Assembly (NCBI GenBank): GCA_947259115.1
Contig: CAMYKS010000039.1
Location: forward strand, 1-42,178
Length of the DNA stretch: 42,178 nucleotides
Direction: 5' to 3'
Origin: an uncultured Desulfobulbaceae bacterium
Lineage (GTDB): Bacteria > Desulfobacterota > Desulfobulbia > Desulfobulbales > BM004
The position numbers and the translations under genes were made by a program. Below are positions 34,222 through 41,965 of this stretch, piece by piece; position 1 is the first letter of the stretch, and each line of letters starts with the position of its first letter. Under the pieces are notes generated by a model. It saw only the letters and a list, made by a program, of their open reading frames with translations, did not search any database and was not told where the DNA came from.

Positions 34222-34860
34222 CTATTTTATCAATTTTGTCTCGGTCAATTTGGCAATAATGGATTGGGCGAACTCCTTGCTATGCCTTTCGACATTTCCA
34301 TGGGTAGCGGCATCCGACCTGGCTGACCAAAGAAGCTTATCGGTATTCAAGTCATATAAAGTAGTTTCCAGCACTGCTATTTCATACTCAACAGTATAAC
34401 CCGGGTTCACCATGTATGCCCTGGAATAATAGCCATGCCACCCCCCATAAGAGTGAGGCGGTGCAGCATAGACATAGTCAGGCGGTATGTACTGCGTATC
34501 CTTTCTCATATTGATGAGACGAGTGATCAGTATCGCATCGCTATCAGACTCTTTAACTATGCTGTCGAGTTTCTGCTCATCCTGCACTTCCTCGTCTGTA
34601 AGAATATTGTAACTGGCAGTAGATTTTATTCCTTGTTTTTCTAACTGGCTGACAAATTCATCTTCAAAAATTCTTCTGATCGTGCTGTCCTTGGAAACCC
34701 CGACCACGAAAACATTATCAATCCCGTCTCCCTGGTAATTTTCGTTAACCCAGACCGATGTCACTTTGGTTGCGGCGCATCCTGACAGTAGAGAAGCAAC
34801 AACTGCATGTGCAAAGGCAACTTTCCATAAGAGTTGCAGGGCAGAAAAATACTTTTTCAT
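34222..34860 (-). CDS. DUF4136-like lipoprotein
   Basis: 212 aa with a lipoprotein signal (lipobox LLSGC, cysteine about residue 28). The mature part matches the small envelope lipoprotein family DUF4136: VTSVWVNENYQGDGIDNVFVVG, RRIFEDEFVSQLEKQGIK, DAILITRLINMRKDTQYIP, YEIAVLETTLYDLNTDKLLWSARSD. A Gly/Tyr/His-rich insertion (PPHSYGGWHGYYS) lies in the middle. The start ATG follows AGAGGAA. It is upstream of and on the same strand as the muramidase remnant. The function is unknown. Confidence 0.8.
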   Translation of the reverse strand: MKKYFSALQLLWKVAFAHAVVASLLSGCAATKVTSVWVNENYQGDGIDNVFVVGVSKDSTIRRIFEDEFVSQLEKQGIKSTASYNILTDEEVQDEQKLDSIVKESDSDAILITRLINMRKDTQYIPPDYVYAAPPHSYGGWHGYYSRAYMVNPGYTVEYEIAVLETTLYDLNTDKLLWSARSDAATHGNVERHSKEFAQSIIAKLTETKLIK

Positions 34861-35389
34861 GGTATAATTCCTCTTTTATATTTTTGATGAATACTTGACG
34901 AAAAAAATAAAAATTATTCTGCTTTTTGAAAAGAGTATACAATCAATAGAAATAATATATTTTTTACCACATCTTTCACCATATTTACAACCTTGACAAT
35001 CCAAGCAACAACTTTTTCCCAATTTCAGAATGACTTTTCAAGTGTGCCTTGAAGAGGCATCGTTTTTTGATTCAAGAATGCAATAATTGCAGAAACAACG
35101 AGTCAAACCTCTATTGGATGTTTGCCGGCCGACTGTTTCAGTCCGGCTGAAAAAACAAAGGTCTCAAAGCTTACGCAACTCTAGGAGCCTGTCGGAGAAT
35201 TATAATCGTAACGAAAAAATGAGGAATTGAGATCAAATTTTTGGAAAATTGATGCGAATAGCAACGCTATTTAAAGAAAATTTACGGAAATTTGAGCCGA
35301 TTCTCTCGCTTTTGCAGTAGATTGGTAATTCTCCGACAGGCTCCTAGGTCATAGCAAGATAACTCATTATAGAGAAAATACAGATAAGG
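34861..35389. other. Intergenic region holding a MITE
   Basis: 529 bases without a gene. It contains the 167-bp MITE-like element (35181-35347) and a bulged hairpin GCCGACTG-TTT-CAGTCCGGC at about 35126-35145, just left of the element. Confidence 0.5.
35181..35347. mobile_element. MITE-like element with 22-bp perfect terminal repeats
   Basis: CTAGGAGCCTGTCGGAGAAT plus TA (35181-35202) is exactly reverse-complementary to 35326-35347. The ends start with CTAG, which may be a 4-bp palindromic target duplication. The inside (about 123 bp) has no coding capacity. This is the structure of a non-autonomous element mobilised by an IS5/IS1182-like transposase. Confidence 0.78.
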
Positions 35390-36352
35390 TCAGCTATCAA
35401 TGTATTTCTTAAAAATTGATTTTGCCTTGTTTAAAACCTCGTCAGTCATTGACTTTTTCTGCTCCTGGCTGACAGTTGGGGGCGGCAATGGTGAGGGCTC
35501 TTTCGGGGCTTGTTGTTCCATTTCGGCAAGACGGCCACCACCCAAAAATTGAAAAGAAGGTCCTTGTGGGCCTAACATGACAAAATCATTGGCCTGCAAA
35601 GGCACCTCGCCCTCACACGGCCTTTGGTTCACTTTGACCAGTTGCTGGCCGGTAAGATCTTTTACCCAGTATTGATTTTGATAAAAAAGGAGTTGTGCAT
35701 GCCTGTCCAGGATGCCCGGAAAATCAAGGATGAATTCACAGCTCGGATTTTTCCCAATGTTTACAGGAAGTTCCTTATAGGAGCGCAGCGTGGCCCCAAA
35801 CTGTATGATAAGCGGTGCCGCGACTCTCTCTTCAGCGCTCCTTGGAAATGTCTTTGGACTTTGCGCTTGGGGTTGAGGCTGCTCTGGTTGTGGCAGGGGT
35901 TGGGGGGGAGGCGGCGCGGGCTGAGACGTTTGTGGCGTATGATGTTCCTGCCTTTGCGGCTCAGGGGTTGTAATCGGCTTGGGGCTGCTCGGTTCAGGAG
36001 TCGGGGAAACAGCCGGCTGTGGCACTTCCTTACTTATCTGGGTCAGAAAACTGATTTTGGGACCGCCTGGCGCAATGGTTAAAACATCGCCGCCTTTCAG
36101 GTAAGACTCTTTAACCAACATGCCATTGACCTCAGTTCCATTCGCACTGAAGTCAACCAGTTTGAAGCGGTTCCCTTCCCGGATAATTTCTGCATGTTTC
36201 CTGGAAACAATGCTGAGGTCGGATGGAAACGTGAGTTTACAATCCGCATGACGGCCAATGGATATTACATTGTCGGAAAACTCCTGAATCTGGCCCTTGA
36301 ATGGTCCTTCCAAGTGTATAAGTTGAACGATGATTACAGGTGGATTTACCAT
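35390..36352 (-). CDS. Double-FHA-domain protein
   Basis: A cytoplasmic phosphothreonine-binding adaptor, 320 aa. FHA-1 (residues about 5-105) has all the core residues: ISIGRHADCKLTF (Gly-Arg), VSRKHAEI (Ser, His), and DFSANGTEVNG (Asn-Gly). A Pro/Gln-rich linker (about 120-175) follows. A second, weaker FHA-like fold (about 180-285) reads VNIGKNPSCEFIL and ILDRHAQL but lacks the full Arg/Ser set. A basic C-terminal tail ends the protein. The ATG follows AAAAAGGTG. The PP2C gene lies upstream on the same strand, so this is a phospho-signalling locus. Confidence 0.87.
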   Translation of the reverse strand: MVNPPVIIVQLIHLEGPFKGQIQEFSDNVISIGRHADCKLTFPSDLSIVSRKHAEIIREGNRFKLVDFSANGTEVNGMLVKESYLKGGDVLTIAPGGPKISFLTQISKEVPQPAVSPTPEPSSPKPITTPEPQRQEHHTPQTSQPAPPPPQPLPQPEQPQPQAQSPKTFPRSAEERVAAPLIIQFGATLRSYKELPVNIGKNPSCEFILDFPGILDRHAQLLFYQNQYWVKDLTGQQLVKVNQRPCEGEVPLQANDFVMLGPQGPSFQFLGGGRLAEMEQQAPKEPSPLPPPTVSQEQKKSMTDEVLNKAKSIFKKYIDS

Positions 36353-36511
36353 GGATGTGTCACCTTTTTCTTAATTTCTTGTAAGATTATTGTTGAAAAA
36401 CATGTGCTATTATATCCTGTTTTTCATGGCAACTTAACAGTTTCTGACTAAAAATCTTTCCAGCAGCCGGTGTTCCGGGAAACAGTATTATTCCCCTGTT
36501 AAACAGTTTTG

Positions 36512-37291
36512 TTATTGGACGGATATCACTATAACCGTGATGTTATCTCTACCCCCGATATCATTGGCAAGCCTGACCAGCGAACTGGCAAGGCTCGCCA
36601 TATTCTTTTCCAGCCTGACAATTTGTTTTATTTCTTCATCTCTGGCCATTGAAGTGAGGCCATCCGAGCATAACAGCAATAAATCACCCGGCAAAACCTC
36701 TATGTGCCCAATACTTGGTTCCACGTCAACATGGGTGCCTATGGCACGGGTAATGATGTTGCGTTTGGGATGGGTATGCATTTCTTCACGGCTTATTTCA
36801 CCCGCCTGCATTAATTCATAAACATACGAGTGGTCTTCGGTTAACTGTCGAAATTCCTCGCCTCTCCATAGATATGCCCGGCTATCACCGACATGCATTA
36901 TATCGGCGCCATCAGCTACAAAGTGAAGAGCCAGCAGGGTCGCTCCCATGATGCGACCGGCCGCCTCATTATATACTCGGGTGTTGGCATAATGGGCAAT
37001 GCCTGACAATGGCTCTTCCTGCAGCCTGTCACGAGTGAGTCCGGCCGGCAATGTGGCTTCTTCAGGTTTGCCCAGGTATGCCATGTATGTCTCTGCACTT
37101 TCAATGGTCAGGCTGCTGGCCAAAGGACCTGCCTCGTGCCCCCCCATACCGTCAGCCAGAACAAACAAGGGATATTCTGGCAGGATTGCATAGCTGTCTT
37201 CATTAACAGCCCGCACACGTCCCCGGTCGGTTATACCGGCAAATACCAGTTCATGGCGCCCCCAGCGCAAAGTCCCCTCGTGTATTTTCAA
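36512..37291 (-). CDS. PP2C-type Ser/Thr protein phosphatase
   Basis: A metal-dependent phosphatase of 259 aa with the catalytic acids visible: RAVNEDSYAIL, VLADGMGGHEAG, MHVGDSRAYLWR, LLLCSDGLTSM and GGRDNITVIV. It probably removes phosphates from Thr/Ser residues read by the FHA proteins around it. The start is a TTG at 37291 with GGAG 8 bases upstream; no ATG fits better. It lies upstream of the double-FHA gene, with a gap of about 160 bases. Confidence 0.9.
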   Translation of the reverse strand: MKIHEGTLRWGRHELVFAGITDRGRVRAVNEDSYAILPEYPLFVLADGMGGHEAGPLASSLTIESAETYMAYLGKPEEATLPAGLTRDRLQEEPLSGIAHYANTRVYNEAAGRIMGATLLALHFVADGADIMHVGDSRAYLWRGEEFRQLTEDHSYVYELMQAGEISREEMHTHPKRNIITRAIGTHVDVEPSIGHIEVLPGDLLLLCSDGLTSMARDEEIKQIVRLEKNMASLASSLVRLANDIGGRDNITVIVISVQ

Positions 37292-37714
37292 AATGTCTCC
37301 ATTTTATCATGACAGCCGCAAAAAAGGAACCTTCCCCGCCTTATGAAAATGCTGCCGGCGCTGGGAGCAATCCAACAAATCAACAAATGCTGTTTCATGA
37401 TATTTTCATGCATGCAGAATTCCCGGCTCCCTGAGAACTATCATCAATTTCATAACTCTGACCAGGAAGGTTAAACCAGCTCGAACCTGCTCATTTAAAC
37501 GTTCCTGAAATAACATTTTTACAGCTGGAATTTACAATATATCATTGAAGTTATGCCAGAATAGCATATCTCCATATTGAATACCAGATTTACTCATTAT
37601 TAAAATTCATGGATGCAAAACAATAAGTGCTATCATAAAATTGTCAGATTTGATAAGCGTTTAACCCGGCTGTTCACATGCGGGACCCGCTTATTTCAGA
37701 TTCTACCAGGCGCG
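37292..37714. other. Intergenic region, no gene seen
   Basis: 423 bases between the kinase stop and the PP2C start. No gene or strong repeat is visible. A promoter for the PP2C-FHA pair should be here, but I cannot place it with confidence. Confidence 0.35.
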
Positions 37715-39265
37715 CTAATCCTCTATGGTTATGGAGCGGGGGAGGCGGAGAATAAGAGGCAATAAGCTCTGCCCGTCAATATTCAGCAACAACTTGCCGC
37801 CGTGATCCAGGAGTATTTTATGGGCAATGTTGAGAAAGAGGCTGTTGCGCCAGGGTATTTCCTTGAACTCCCGGGCAAAGGGGTCGGCAAAACTTCGGGT
37901 TTCTTCAGCAGAACCAAAGCAGAGCTCAAGGGCATCATCTCCATCCCGAAGCGATATCGGCAGTTCCCCTCCTTGGGTAATGCCCAGAAGAATTTCCTTC
38001 AGTATCATGATAATAGCTTTTTCAAGCAATACTGCGTCAACCGGTGCCATCACCTTTGGCGTCAAGATCGAAAAATCAGTTCTAATCTGCTTTTTATCCC
38101 ATTCTTCCTGACATGTTTCGAGTAATGCCTGGACAAGGGAGTCAATCCTGACAAGTTTCTTGTCCGGTACCGGCAAACTGCATACACTGTCAACCTCCCG
38201 CAGTACCAGTTCTATGCGCTCAACCGCCTGCAGGATGGCCTGGCATTTTTGTTCACTCATTGGAGCCGGCCCGGTTTGGGCAATTCTTCTAATGAGGCCC
38301 CCCAAGGTGGTGAGTGGATTTCTGATTTCGTGGGCCATGGCCTGGGCCACCATTGAATAGGCGGCAATGCGCTCTGTATCGATCAGCCTTGCCTGGATCT
38401 TTTGCAGCATTGCAACTGTGTTGGTGTATTTCTTCTGCAGTTCTCTCCAGAGGCGGGCATTTTCAATAAGCGGTGCTATGATGGCGGCAATGGACCGGAA
38501 CAGTTCCAGGTCTTGCTGGTTATAAGCATTGGCAATATCGCGGTCCAGGTAGATGAGCCCGTAAATCTGGTTGTGATAGGTCAACGGGGCGCACATGGCC
38601 GACCTGATGTGCATGGCAATAATACTTTCCTGTTCCTGCAAAGAACCATTGCTGAGCGCATCGGAAAGCAGAAAAGATTCACCGTTGCTGAATATTCTCG
38701 ATACAATGCTGCGGCTGAGCGGTATGGGCTGGGAAAGAGGTGCGCAGCATAATGGCTGGAGATTTCCATCTTCCTGGAACAGGGCAATATAGGCGCGATC
38801 CTGTTTGAAATACTCTTTGAACAGGGCAAAGATATTTTCACCCAGATCTTTGACATCATGACCTTCAGGCAGCTCTGCTGTAATGGCATAGATCAGCTCC
38901 AGCCTCTTGAAATCCCGGGGCAGTTCAGCAGAAGGAGCCAGGGTGTGGAGTATCAGGGTTTCCTCGGTTTTTTGTTTGTGGAGGCGAAGGTAGAGAAAAC
39001 GGCTTTGGCCGAACTGGATCGTGTCACCAGGCTTTAAATCGGTCTTTTCTGTAACCTTCAGGTCATTGACCAGGGTGCCGTTGGCGCTCTTGAGGTCCTT
39101 GATCCAGACCCGGTCTGCGCTGCTGTCAATAAAGGCGTGGCGGTGGGAAACGGTCTGATCGGCCAGCGCCAGGTCAACATCTTTGCCCCGCCCGATGACG
39201 CAGGGCAGGTTGATGACGTGTTCGACACCGCTGCCAATCTCTTTTAAAACAATGCCATCGTTCAT
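37715..39265 (-). CDS. FHA-GAF-histidine kinase with degenerate ATPase domain
   Basis: About 516 aa, cytoplasmic. An intact FHA domain (residues about 15-95; VIGRGKDVDL, VSHRHAFI, SANGTLVND) is followed by a GAF domain (about 135-285) and a coiled coil. The HisKA H-box is MAHEIRNPLTTLGGLIRRI with phospho-acceptor His312. The ATP-binding domain is aberrant: the N-box has Met/Glu where Asn is needed (AIIMILKEILLGI) and no DxGxG G1 box is seen, although a DPF-type F-box remnant and the last strand (NIAHKILLDHGGKLLL) remain. It may be a pseudokinase or acceptor-only protein. ATG 39265 is taken as the start; a TTG at 39277 is possible. Confidence 0.85.
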   Translation of the reverse strand: MNDGIVLKEIGSGVEHVINLPCVIGRGKDVDLALADQTVSHRHAFIDSSADRVWIKDLKSANGTLVNDLKVTEKTDLKPGDTIQFGQSRFLYLRLHKQKTEETLILHTLAPSAELPRDFKRLELIYAITAELPEGHDVKDLGENIFALFKEYFKQDRAYIALFQEDGNLQPLCCAPLSQPIPLSRSIVSRIFSNGESFLLSDALSNGSLQEQESIIAMHIRSAMCAPLTYHNQIYGLIYLDRDIANAYNQQDLELFRSIAAIIAPLIENARLWRELQKKYTNTVAMLQKIQARLIDTERIAAYSMVAQAMAHEIRNPLTTLGGLIRRIAQTGPAPMSEQKCQAILQAVERIELVLREVDSVCSLPVPDKKLVRIDSLVQALLETCQEEWDKKQIRTDFSILTPKVMAPVDAVLLEKAIIMILKEILLGITQGGELPISLRDGDDALELCFGSAEETRSFADPFAREFKEIPWRNSLFLNIAHKILLDHGGKLLLNIDGQSLLPLILRLPRSITIED

Positions 39266-39733
39266 CGTGGAGGCCAATAGTATCCACCTGAAGTCTGTCC
39301 GTTTTGGGTCAAGGAGATAGACTGTATTCCGCTGCAGAATGTATCCTGGTTCCCTGCATCAATCATAGAGCGGTCCTGCTGCATGGTTTTGTTCCCGCCA
39401 CACGCCGGCCTGCTTGAAACATTTTTACCGGTAAATAAAAAAACTATACGGTGCTTTTGCTTTTCATTCAAGCACTAATGGTTGCTGAATTCATTCATGG
39501 GGATGAAGGGAGGACTTGTCAGGTGAGATGGCCAGGGTTTGTGAACAGCCGGTTTTGCAAAAGCCATGTGCGTTTTTCGGAATATCTTTTCTATGCAAGA
39601 ACGTCCCAAATTGTGCCTGCAGGGTGGAAGGGATGGTAAACATGTGGAGTTCTCAAGAAACCGGCTATCAACTATATTTGTGTAATATACAGAAAGGCAG
39701 GTAAAAAAACTGTAGAATAATTTGTTGTGTGAT

Positions 39734-39762
39734 AATATAATTAACTGTCAGCTAATTATATT
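39734..39762. promoter_or_regulatory. Palindromic operator upstream of toxin-antitoxin module 1
   Basis: AATATAATTA and TAATTATATT are perfect 10-bp arms around a 9-base spacer, ending immediately before the -35 hexamer. This is the usual placement of an autoregulatory site bound by the HTH antitoxin. Confidence 0.6.
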
Positions 39763-39763
39763 C

Positions 39764-39792
39764 TTGCCACTTCGGTAGCTATTGGCTAAAAT
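39764..39792 (+). promoter_or_regulatory. Promoter of toxin-antitoxin module 1, possibly leaderless
   Basis: TTGCCA (39764-39769), a 17-base spacer and TAAAAT (39787-39792). The start codon at 39799 begins only 7 bases after the -10, and no ribosome binding site precedes it, so the mRNA may start at the ATG. Confidence 0.45.
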
Positions 39793-39798
39793 AACACT

Positions 39799-40053
39799 AT
39801 GCATAAAATAACATTTAGCAAAAATGCAGACAAAACGCTCCGCAGAATGCCACGTAACACCGCTATAAATATTGCAAAGAAGATTAAGCAATTAGCAAAG
39901 AATCCAAGCAGGATGCAAAATGTAAAAAAACTAACAGACCACCCAGGTTACAGATTAAGAGTCGGAAATTGGAGAGTTGTCTATACCGTAGTCGACAAGG
40001 AACTTCTAATCCACGTTGTTAAAATAAAACCACGGGGGGAGGTGTACAAATGA
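39799..40053 (+). CDS. RelE/ParE-superfamily toxin
   Basis: 84 aa. The typical pattern is visible: ITFSKNADKTLRRMPRN at the N-terminus, a basic helical middle, then PGYRLRVGNWRVVYTVVDKELLIHVVKI and the end RGEVYK. RelE-type toxins cleave mRNA at the ribosome; ParE types act on gyrase, and this sequence alone does not say which applies. Its stop overlaps the antitoxin start (ATGA), so the order is toxin first, as in HigBA-type modules. Expression is probably controlled by the upstream palindrome. Confidence 0.85.
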   Translation: MHKITFSKNADKTLRRMPRNTAINIAKKIKQLAKNPSRMQNVKKLTDHPGYRLRVGNWRVVYTVVDKELLIHVVKIKPRGEVYK

Positions 40054-40421
40054 ATATTCAAATTATAGAAAAGAATGGAAAGCCGGAATGGGCGGTAATT
40101 CCCTTCAAGGAGTATGAAAAAATTCAGGCCGCACTTGAAGACGCTGAAGACATAAAAGATATAGATGAGAATTTAAAAGCTATTCAGGAAGGCAAAGAAA
40201 TTACAGTCCCTGCCGAAGTTACCTTCGCCATTCTTGACGGAACAAACCCAATTCGTGCATGGCGAGAATACAAACAAATTAAAATGAGCGAATTGTCGAA
40301 AAAAGTTGGCATTAGTTCAGCCTATTTATCCCAAATCGAAAACGGCAAAAGAAATCCAACAATTGATAAATTGAAAGTAATTGCCAAAGAACTCAGTATT
40401 GACATCGAGATGCTCATATAA
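40050..40421 (+). CDS. XRE-family antitoxin
   Basis: 123 aa, overlapping the toxin stop by 4 bases (ATGA). The N-terminal part IIEKNGKPEWAVIPFKEYEKI is an unusual short domain shared with the second module. The C-terminal HTH is AWREYKQIKMSELSKKVGIS followed by YLSQIENGKRNPTIDKLKVI, a textbook XRE domain. It should neutralise the toxin and repress its own operon. The ribosome binding site is GGGGAGGTG, within the end of the toxin gene. Confidence 0.85.
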   Translation: MNIQIIEKNGKPEWAVIPFKEYEKIQAALEDAEDIKDIDENLKAIQEGKEITVPAEVTFAILDGTNPIRAWREYKQIKMSELSKKVGISSAYLSQIENGKRNPTIDKLKVIAKELSIDIEMLI

Positions 40422-40577
40422 AAAAATTGGAAATACTAATAATATCAAACAACAAAACGCTACTTGAAGGGAAGAAATAAGCGTGGCTAACGGAAGCTTC
40501 TGGCCCGCCAAGTTCGCTCAAACGATATGCCTCAAAATATTCACTCCACCGTTTGTTATTTTTTGTTATATGTTTCC

Positions 40578-40605
40578 TTGATTTAATGTTATAAAATGTT
40601 ATATT
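40578..40605 (+). promoter_or_regulatory. Promoter of toxin-antitoxin module 2, possibly leaderless
   Basis: TTGATT (40578-40583), a 16-base spacer and TATATT (40600-40605), overlapping the direct repeat ATGTTATA-AA-ATGTTATA (40586-40603), which may be the operator. The ATG at 40613 follows the -10 by 8 bases without a ribosome binding site. Confidence 0.45.
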
Positions 40606-40612
40606 GATCACA

Positions 40613-41200
40613 ATGAATGAAATCATATGGCATAACCGGGCTCGAAAGCAGATGAAAAGAATTCCCAATCAATACAGGGACGCCATTTTGGACAGCGTGG
40701 ACCGGTTGGCAACCTTTCCAGAGTGCGAACGGCTTGATGTAAAAGAATTTATAAATCATCGCTACGGTTATCGCATGAGAGTGGGACGTTACCGAGTGTT
40801 ATTTGACCATGACAGGGGTATCAAAATCATCAAAATACAAGAGGTGAAAAAAAAGATGAGCGCACATACTGATCCTCAAATCATTATCCAAGACGGCAAA
40901 CCGGCTTTTGCCATCATTCCCTGGAACGAATATCAGGAGTTAATTCATAACCAGATCGAACCTTATGAGACTGACGTTTGGTTCCCCAACGAGGTAGTGA
41001 AAGCTAATGTCAGAGGGGAGAGTCTTATTAAGGCCTGGCGGGAATTTTTCAAACTGACTCAAACAGAATTAGCTGCCAGAGCAGGGATGAAGCAATCGGC
41101 CCTGGCGAGGCTGGAAAAAAGCAACACAAACCCAAGAAAAACAACGTTGCTAAAATTAGCCGGAGCTATGGAAATTGATGTCGAACAACTGATAGATTGA
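40613..41200 (+). CDS. Fused RelE-type toxin and XRE antitoxin
   Basis: One open frame of 195 aa. Residues 1-80 are a RelE-type toxin (IIWHNRARKQMKRIPNQYRD, then YGYRMRVGRYRVLFDHDRGI and KIIKIQEVKK). Residues 82-195 are an antitoxin starting MSAHTDPQIIIQDGKPAFAI, with an XRE HTH (FKLTQTELAARAGMKQSALA, then RLEKSNTNPRKTT). They join across AAA-AAA-AAG. A -1 slip there gives a separate 86-residue toxin ending KKKDERTY (stop at 40870-40872), and the ATG at 40856 with GAGGTG upstream can start the antitoxin alone. It may be programmed frameshifting, a one-base mutation, or a true fusion. Confidence 0.8.
   Translation: MNEIIWHNRARKQMKRIPNQYRDAILDSVDRLATFPECERLDVKEFINHRYGYRMRVGRYRVLFDHDRGIKIIKIQEVKKKMSAHTDPQIIIQDGKPAFAIIPWNEYQELIHNQIEPYETDVWFPNEVVKANVRGESLIKAWREFFKLTQTELAARAGMKQSALARLEKSNTNPRKTTLLKLAGAMEIDVEQLID
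40849..40855 (+). other. A_AAA_AAG slippery heptamer in the fused toxin-antitoxin gene
   Basis: Eight A and a G (40847-40855) in frame as AAA AAA AAG, giving the canonical -1 heptamer A AAA AAG. GAGGTG (40841-40846) just upstream can act both as the antitoxin ribosome binding site and as a frameshift stimulator. Confidence 0.65.
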
Positions 41201-41383
41201 CGGAACCGACATATCAAATCCATTCACGCGTCGGCAAGGGGCTCGGGGCGCTGACGCGGCAAGTTTTTTGGGCCCCCGCCTGATATTCTGTTGTTATACC
41301 GCAAGGGCATAAGTTTCGTACGAGCAGGCAAGCTGCTCAACTCAGCTTTATCTGTAAAAAAATCTAGAGGAGAGCTAGACGAC

Positions 41384-41872
41384 ATGCCTGACATGCTGGT
41401 TAAATTGTATGATCTGCCGGAAGTCAACTCTCTCGTTCAGCGGCTCAAAGATCAAGGGCTTGTGATTCGTACTGCCAGGTCTTATGAGAAACATGACGTT
41501 GTCGAGTGGGTGCAGGATTCGTTCGGTAGGAGATGGGCGAGTGAGTGTGACGTTGCTTTCAGCAATCATCCTGTTTCCTGCTTCATCGCCACAGAGGCAG
41601 GAAAGATCATTGGTTTTGCCTGTTACGAAAGCACCTGCAAAAATTTCTTTGGTCCGACAGGTGTCGCCAAGATAAAGCAAGGCCTCGGAATAGGCAAAGC
41701 CTTGTTTCTGTCATGCCTCCACGCAATGGCTGCCCAGGGATATGCCTATGCCATTATCGGTGGAGCTGAATCCAGCGATTTCTACGCCAAGACAGTAGGA
41801 GCAACAAAAATAGAGGGGTCCGTGCCCGGAATTTATTGTGATCGCTTGACACAGAAAGAAGATAACAAGTAA
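41384..41872 (+). CDS. GNAT-family N-acetyltransferase
   Basis: 162 aa. The acetyl-CoA loop is KQGLGIGKALFLSCL (QxxGxG), preceded by SCFIATEAGKIIGFACYE. FYAKTVGATKIEGS is the family's C-terminal strand-helix. ATG 41384 was chosen because AGAGGAGAG lies upstream; the longer frame to 41291 has none. The substrate is unknown. It is the last complete gene, next to the two toxin-antitoxin modules, so it may belong to the same accessory block. Confidence 0.8.
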   Translation: MPDMLVKLYDLPEVNSLVQRLKDQGLVIRTARSYEKHDVVEWVQDSFGRRWASECDVAFSNHPVSCFIATEAGKIIGFACYESTCKNFFGPTGVAKIKQGLGIGKALFLSCLHAMAAQGYAYAIIGGAESSDFYAKTVGATKIEGSVPGIYCDRLTQKEDNK

Positions 41873-41965
41873 AAGGGAAAACCTTTCACGGTCTCCCTTG
41901 GCAAAGAAGATGTCATGCCCGCCATTGCCCCCCTTAAGAGAACATGATAGACGCCGCAAGGTACA

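Larger units (their letters stand above)
39266..39798. other. Intergenic region with toxin-antitoxin control region
   Basis: 533 bases without a supported gene. At its right end are the palindrome (39734-39762) and promoter (39764-39792) of the toxin-antitoxin module. Confidence 0.4.

Noticed and set aside
40422..41290. Possible integron attC sites between accessory genes
   Set aside because: GTTATAC- and GTTAT-like strings occur, and the gene mix (toxin-antitoxin, GNAT) resembles cassettes, but no paired RYYYAAC/GTRRRY structure with internal arms could be assembled and no integrase is present.
30911..41310. Repeat ATACCGCAAGGGC at 30912 and 41297
   Set aside because: A 13-bp match without further homology on either side; likely chance.
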